From Gnetum montanum (taxonomy: Eukaryota; Streptophyta; Gnetopsida; Gnetales; Gnetaceae), in NCBI GenBank assembly GCA_015680685.1, contig MNCI01004138.1:212290-276289 (forward strand): 64,000 bases of DNA, read 5' to 3'. The notes beneath the pieces were generated by a model. That model ran no database searches and was not told the DNA's origin. It worked only from the letters and a program-made list of their open reading frames with translations. Below, piece after piece: positions 58,653-64,000 of the stretch. The position numbers were made by a program, and so were the translations under genes. Numbering within the stretch: position 1 is the first letter of the stretch; each line of letters starts with the position of its first letter.

Positions 58653-60119
58653 GAAGATCATCTAGCTTAATATCTTAGAGAGATTGGAATACTTTATTCT
58701 TTTTTGTTTTACACTATTCTTTATGTGTTTTTCATTTTGTTTATATTTTTATGTTCTTATATATTTTAATTTTATTTTTACTTTACCTTCACTTTTATGT
58801 TTTTTTTACTCTAATTTTTCTTTTTTCTTATTTTCTTATGATATTCAATATTATTCCATTATTGTTATAAATTTCAATGATTACTAAATGTAGCTAGAAA
58901 GATTTTCATTTATCTATATAGGCTAACATTTTTTGGATTATAGTTTCTACTAAAGAGTTATTAGTTTTATAATGGTATCATGTAGTGAGCTCATGGCATG
59001 AACTTATTCCATTTGTCTTACAATGAGATCTATATCATGATAGCATGATGATCTTTTATACTAAAACTAAAATTAATGTATGATCTTGTTATCAAATGAA
59101 CTAGGAAAGAATCAAGTGGAAATGGAAAAGGGTGTGGTTTCAAGAGGATTTGTTGAGTTTTCTTCTTAACTTTCTTCCTAGGTCTTATGACTTCTCATGG
59201 AATGTATCCTCATTTCTCTTGTAATCCATAAAGGAAATACATCTTTGTAAAGTATGGTTCCCAAAAAAAGAAGAAAAAATGAAAATATAAACACAAATTT
59301 CCAAAGATCTCTTTGGATACAAGCACTAATTATGGGGCTAGAAAGACATGTTACCCATGCTTGAAGGCACTCCTCTAAGTAAGGCTCAAATTTCTTTCTT
59401 AAACATCTACTTTCTGCTTCTCTTGTAGTGATGATCATTCTCTATGGTCATTATAGGCTTATGGTGGTAGAAAGGAAGAAACACATCAATGTGAAGCCAC
59501 TACCAATGGTATGGACTCTAAATAGACTAATATTTAGATCATCTTAATTATGCATTTTACAAGAATATCCTATGGCTATGATCTAGGTTTTCATCTTTCG
59601 ATTTCTCTCTAGACATATTCTAACACTTGATTCTCTCATCTCCTTACCTTGTACTATGGTTGTTTGATAATTTTCACTTTAGATATTACATGATTCTAAG
59701 AAAATTATTTATAAGATTAAGGTGTTTAACTTGAATCACCATTTGATATCTAAGGGGCCTACAAACTTCTTGTGATGTGGTTATGTGAGAGAATTTTTGG
59801 GCATAAGACTACTTTGGAGAGGATTCACTTGCATAGCTTTTTGGTTCCTTTATTTTATATACCATGGCCATGAGCCTTGATTCAATTTTTAGTTCTCTTA
59901 ATAGCCTGTATCATCCACTATTATGTTTATTTTGTTTTGTTTTGGGAAACATATCTTATTTAACCATTCCATATGCTCAATTCACTCCAATTTGTGGATC
60001 ATATCCTCATGAGTTATTGTTTTCTTAGTCTCATGACCTTTTATCTTTCAATTGGCTCTTGATCCATTTCTAGATTTTGCAAAATTTCCTTAGTTTATAA
60101 TTGGAAATTTTAGTGTGAA
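58653..60119 (+). other. 3' UTR region of element E
   Basis: A U-rich tract (58690-58860) is followed by a segment at 59160-59560 matching the duplicated UTR of A (caagcactaattatgg / caagcactggttatag) and one near 59790-59830 matching A at 2215-2245 (ctactttggagaggattcac / ctactttggggaggaccc). No coding potential. Confidence 0.65.
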
Positions 60120-60195
60120 GGATTATGTCGATGCATCTCCATCAATGTAGTTAGATACATTGATGCATTCTTGCCAATACAATATAAAAATACTA
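60120..60195 (+). promoter_or_regulatory. Internal U3-like promoter block of E, decayed
   Basis: GTCGATGCATCTCCATCAATG, ACATTGATGCATTCTTGCC and a TATA box (AATATAAAAA, 60181-60190) line up with the B block at 9134-9207, where GTCGATG, GCGATGTTGGGTCTTGCC and CTATATATAG occur in the same order. Confidence 0.45.
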
Positions 60196-60356
60196 TACAT
60201 ACATATGATACTTAGCTCAATTTTCACATTTTGCATTAACCATGAAGGGAACTTTTAGCATTTTTTAAAGCCCAAAACCTTCTCAAAGCAATAACCTCCA
60301 CATCGCTTAACCATTTTCACTTGTTTTTTAATCCTTGAGCTTCCAAATGTATGCTT

Positions 60357-60373
60357 TATGTTGTGGGGGTATC
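60357..60373 (+). promoter_or_regulatory. Motif II of element E
   Basis: ATGTTGTGGGGGTATC, 167 nt after the TATA box and 243 nt before the aORF ATG. The TTAGTCA half has decayed. Confidence 0.4.
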
Positions 60374-60615
60374 AACACTAGGTTTTGTCAAAACTTTTTG
60401 TAAGACTCCATATATTAGGTATTAAAATAATAATAAATATAATTAATCCTAACAACCAATCTCATTTAAAGTGAAAATAAAAAATAAAAAGATATTCTAG
60501 TGAACCTACAATCCCTAAAAAGGACTTAATGATCAAATTTTATATTTTCCACTACATTTAACCCAAAAAAGATTGAATTAAAACAACTAATTTAGAGTTT
60601 TTTGCAATATTGCAA

Positions 60616-62755
60616 ATGGTAAGAAAATGAGGATCACAAGTAAGAGGATCATCACAGCTTAGGGAAGAGCATCCTCAAGGAAGAAGCGGACAACCACAAG
60701 AACAATAGCAATAACAACCCTAAGAACAAGTCACCTAGATGACTCATTATTGGTTTCTTACGAGAAGAGCTTAAGGTAAAATCTATTCACTAGATTTCCA
60801 CTACAAATATAGAAAAATATAGGTAGGATGACATTTCAATACCTAGGTCCAACTTGAAGGTCATCCTCACAAAGGTTAATCTTGAAAAGGTCTAAAGCAA
60901 AGAGGTCCAAAGTTCAATCCTCTAAAAACTTAGGACTCAATTGCAAGAGTCTCTACTATGACCTACCCTTTCCACTAGTGGAAAATGGTACATGGGAGAA
61001 ATATACCTCTTTTGGAACAACTACCAAGGATATGCCACAATAAAGATCAAGCACATTATCATCTCCTATTCTATTAAGGCTATAGGAAAGCACTTAGATT
61101 ATCTAATACTAGGACAAAACTGGCAGAGATATTCATCCAAGGAGATCCTACAGTGAAGAAAGAGTAGACATAGTGGTATTATGAAGTGGGCCACAAGGAG
61201 TATGGTGCTCTCACTAAAGTAGAGTAAGCCTATTTCAAGATTGCAACATATTACGTCAATTCCACTATGAGGCCAAGTAAGGTGATAACCTTTTTTGCAA
61301 GGACATGTGTGACTTTGAGTGGAAAGTTCTAAGTCAACCTTATCCAACTCATCTTCTTTGAAATTAAAAAGTAGTTTAAGAAGAATGAGAAGGGTAGGAA
61401 GATACTTCCCATTCCCTGCTTGATTAGAAATATTTGTAAAAGGGGAGACATAGCCCACTATGCTAACAATGTTATTTGTAGGGCTCTTGCTACATCATGG
61501 TAAGAGATGATAAAAGAAAAGGCTTCCACCAAGCTTTAGAAGGAAGAAATTCCATCTCTACCACCACTTGTAGCATTAGTGATGACTTTCAAAATGGTAA
61601 TAGTTGTTGAATACCTAAGGAATCTCAGGATAGAAACTATAATAATACCCCTCCAGAGATGATGGTGAAACCTCGATGTACTATTCAACCATGAGACATG
61701 TCAATTAGGTTTCCAGGATCATTAAATGATTGATGGACAAACTATTCTCGATATTTTCTACACAAAGAGATCATATTCCTATTCATGCTCATCCTAATAC
61801 CAAAGAAGTCATTGTGTCCATTCCCAAGTAAGCATTCTCTAAAATATTTAGGAATATAATAGCCTTCTCTATAATATTAGAAGAAGGAGAAGAAGTAATA
61901 GTCTTGGTCATGCTACATACGGGCCAAAAGATTGCAATAGAGATGGTTGTAGACTGAGTGCTCTTATAGTGTTTTTCCTTGATGTTACTACCATGATAGA
62001 TGTCCAAATGTATGTAAAAGCTAAGAGAAAAGAAATTATTATAGCATAACATGAAGAAGTACTAGAGTAACTGGTTAGAGCTAGAAAACCAAGTCTAAAG
62101 ATTTTTAATATTTTAAAAAATATTTTAGTCACCTAGTTGCAACTGTTAGAGATAAGGGGTAAGCTATTCATTACTCATGTGCAACTTGAGGCCACCACTA
62201 GTAATTGACTATTGATGGTAGAGGTTGTAGAACTTAGAGCCCATTTTTCTAATATATCTATTCTTAGCCCCAAGCTTAATAAAGATGAAGCTTTCCATCA
62301 ACTTTAATAAAGAATCTAGAAGGCTAAGAATCAAAAAGAAATGATGGTCTTTGATGCATTACTCTCTAAAGTAATTATGAAGTTCACTAGCCATGACATT
62401 TAATAAACACACAAAAATAATCCTACTTTGACTTATGAAAACCATTACTTGCAAAATGCTACATAACAAAAAGAATAACTAGTTGAGTACATCCATTAGC
62501 AACAAGAAAAATTCACCAAAATAACCCAGGATATGAGAAGGTTGGCTACTAAGAATAGAAATCTCTCAATTGCTAAGGTTCATGTCTTTTGCCAAAAAAC
62601 TATCATTGAGATCACCATTTGAAATAATGAGGTCCTCAAGTATGAAAAAGTGAAAAATCATTATAGAGATTAGGTCAAGATGCTTAAGCAAATTAAAATA
62701 GCAAAGATGAAGGTCATTTAATCTCTATAGTAACTCTAGAAAAGAGGTAACATAT
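60616..62755 (+). pseudogene. aORF of element E: env-position ORF with C-terminal coiled coil
   Basis: The ATG at 60616 follows TTGCAA, the expected place of a decayed splice acceptor. The frame, with many stops and shifts, aligns with the B aORF: a basic N-terminus; Glu-Lys-Tyr-Thr-Ser-Phe (about 61000) against Glu-Thr-Tyr-Gln-Phe; Lys-Glu-Tyr-Gly-Ala-Leu-Thr-Lys (about 61195) and Tyr-Phe-Lys-Ile-Ala-Thr-Tyr-Tyr (about 61235); and in the coil Met-Arg-Arg-Leu-Ala-Thr-Lys-Asn-Arg-Asn-Leu-Ser-Ile (about 62530). Conservation between two separate insertions shows the aORF is a real module of the family. The last part of the coil and the stop are missing after 62755. Function unknown. Confidence 0.7.
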
Positions 62756-64000
62756 GAGGATCGTTGAACTTAGAAATGGGGAATGAATAAGTTCTCCTAA
62801 TGAAAAATTCTTTGAAACAAAGCACACACCAAAATTAATTTGGTTCCCCAACTTGGGTAGTCCATACTTGGAGGATAGTTCTTTAGCACACCTCCATACT
62901 TTGTTGCTTCAAAATGTGGTTTGAAGGATACCATACCTTGTACAAGCTCTAAGCTCTACTCCAGAGTGATTCAGCATAATGAATCCATTCAACCCCACAA
63001 GGTCTTGACAAGCTTAGAATGTGGTTTCCAAGATCCCACAACCTTTACAACTTAAGCTCCACTCTAGAGTGTTGTGGTCCTACACCAACACTCAATCTTG
63101 CAAGATCCCGACAAGATGCCTTCCCACAAGAAGTACATCAATCCCATAGGGAAACAAAAGAGAACAAAAATTACAAGGAAAGGATGCAACTAAAGATACA
63201 TCTAACTTTGATAACTTATAATAGAAAAAAGATAGGACAATGAGGAACAATAACAAGAGAATGATGTATATAATGATTGCTTGATAATAACACTTGATAG
63301 TATAGAATGCTTGCTCATTTCCCAATGGAATGAAGTCTTCTTATAGCCAATATGTTTCCAAAAATACTTCAAAATTCATGCAATGACTATTTAACCATCA
63401 TTTAACACATCTTCTTTGAGATTGAGATGTCTTTCTACATTAGACCTTCATTCTAGAAAGACATCTTCTCCATAGGAAAGACATCTTTGTGGAGACATCT
63501 TCATGAAGATGTCTTCCTCACTAGAAAGATGTCTGTTGTTTTTTAGAGATGTCTTCTTCTAAGAAACCTTTACCTTGACCAAGACGTCTACTATTTCTGA
63601 AAGACGTATTTTCTTGATATTAGACATCTGTTGTTTTTGTAAGATGTCTTCATTGATTCTCCTTCACTTTAGCCAAGATGTCTATTGTTTCTTGGAGATG
63701 TCTTTCTTCAGTTTCCTTTATACTTTAAAATATTTGTTTCTTGTCCATGCTCTTGAACTCCCACATGCTTTCTTGAAACCTTGTAGATATCTCAATCAAA
63801 GTTCTTGCCCTACAAACACAACAACCACACAAACATCCTTGTATTTCATTTTTCTTAATGTTTTAACATACCAAAAGATCAACAATATATGGAAATCCAT
63901 ATTTGATAGACTCAATGACTATAACTAGATTGAAATCCTCCTAAAGAGGTTGAAAATTGAGAAGATAACTTAATACATAGAGTTAGCCAACCTTAGGTAT
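62756..64000 (+). repeat. AGATGTCT-rich interspersed repeat, copy 2
   Basis: Begins at about the point where the E aORF fades (gaacttagaaatggggaatg, 62768). It carries direct internal repeats with aatgtggtttgaaggat / aatgtggtttccaagat (62914 and 63018) and ctctactccagagtg / ctccactctagagtg. A dense cluster of AGATGTCT/AGACATCT octamers occupies 63425-63715. The order of landmarks matches 14820-16000. The right end is outside the window. Possibly an LTR; no polyprotein is attached. Confidence 0.5.

Larger units (their letters stand above)
51549..62755 (+). mobile_element. Element E: Athila-like element with gag-pol and aORF
   Basis: Starts with a 5' LTR (51549-52394) and primer site, then gag, protease, RT, RNase H, integrase, motif I, 3' UTR, internal promoter-like block and aORF, all on the + strand. 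This is the fullest set of modules in the window and probably shows the ancestral order from which B (no pol) and D (no aORF) differ. The aORF fades at about 62755 where another repeat begins; the 3' LTR is not in the window. All frames are heavily broken. Confidence 0.8.

Overview
The window comes from a large plant nuclear genome. It is AT-rich and intergenic, and almost everything recognisable in it is decayed LTR-retrotransposon sequence. I see no convincing host gene, no rRNA or tRNA gene and no CRISPR array. The plant assignment rests on the element families: Athila-type Ty3/gypsy elements with a tRNA-Asp-like primer site, a chromovirus integrase, a Tat/Ogre-like gag-protease, a Copia relic and RTE-like LINE relics. 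Species cannot be told. Stop codons, frameshifts and CpG-to-TpG/CpA changes are frequent, so every coding region is called a pseudogene.

Most of the window is one family of related Athila-like elements, labelled A to G here. Their LTRs are about 826-933 bp, begin TGATGA and end TCATCA or a decayed form, and carry a U3 full of GATATCGC/GCGATATC-like repeats. Layout: 1-3957 element A (+ strand, 3' part, rearranged, LTR 3025-3957), inserted in the gag of a second copy of B. 3958-13975 element B (- strand), a tandem arrangement sharing an LTR, with gag and an extra downstream ORF (aORF) but no pol. 13976-17270 an unassigned stretch, an AGATGTCT-rich repeat and a chromovirus integrase (- strand). 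About 17.3-26.3 kb probable element C (- strand; aORF, five-copy tandem array, gag-protease). 26.3-31.5 kb AT-rich DNA with two LINE reverse transcriptase relics. 31525-41658 element D (- strand), nearly complete gag-PR-RT-RH-IN with two LTRs and no aORF. 41.66-43.5 kb remains of an older element G that D landed in. 43.5-44.9 kb Copia relic (- strand). 48.3-50.7 kb Tat/Ogre-like gag-protease F (+ strand). 51549 to about 62755 element E (+ strand) with LTR, primer site, gag, PR, RT, RH, IN and aORF. 62.76-64 kb a second copy of the AGATGTCT-rich repeat.

The most interesting result comes from comparing the family members. E has the full set (gag-pol plus aORF), D has gag-pol only, B has gag plus aORF only, and C has gag-PR plus aORF. 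In B, C and E the aORF is preceded by the same ordered cassette: a TATA element (with U3-like repeats in B), 167-196 nt later a copy of the motif CTTAGTCATGGGGGA, and 236-360 nt after that the aORF ATG, directly behind a 3' splice-site-like AG in B. This looks like an internal promoter, perhaps an old captured LTR, driving a separate env-position mRNA. In C the promoter block appears to have been amplified into a five-copy tandem array with hypervariable microsatellite cores. These are inferences from one window and need a family-wide alignment to confirm.
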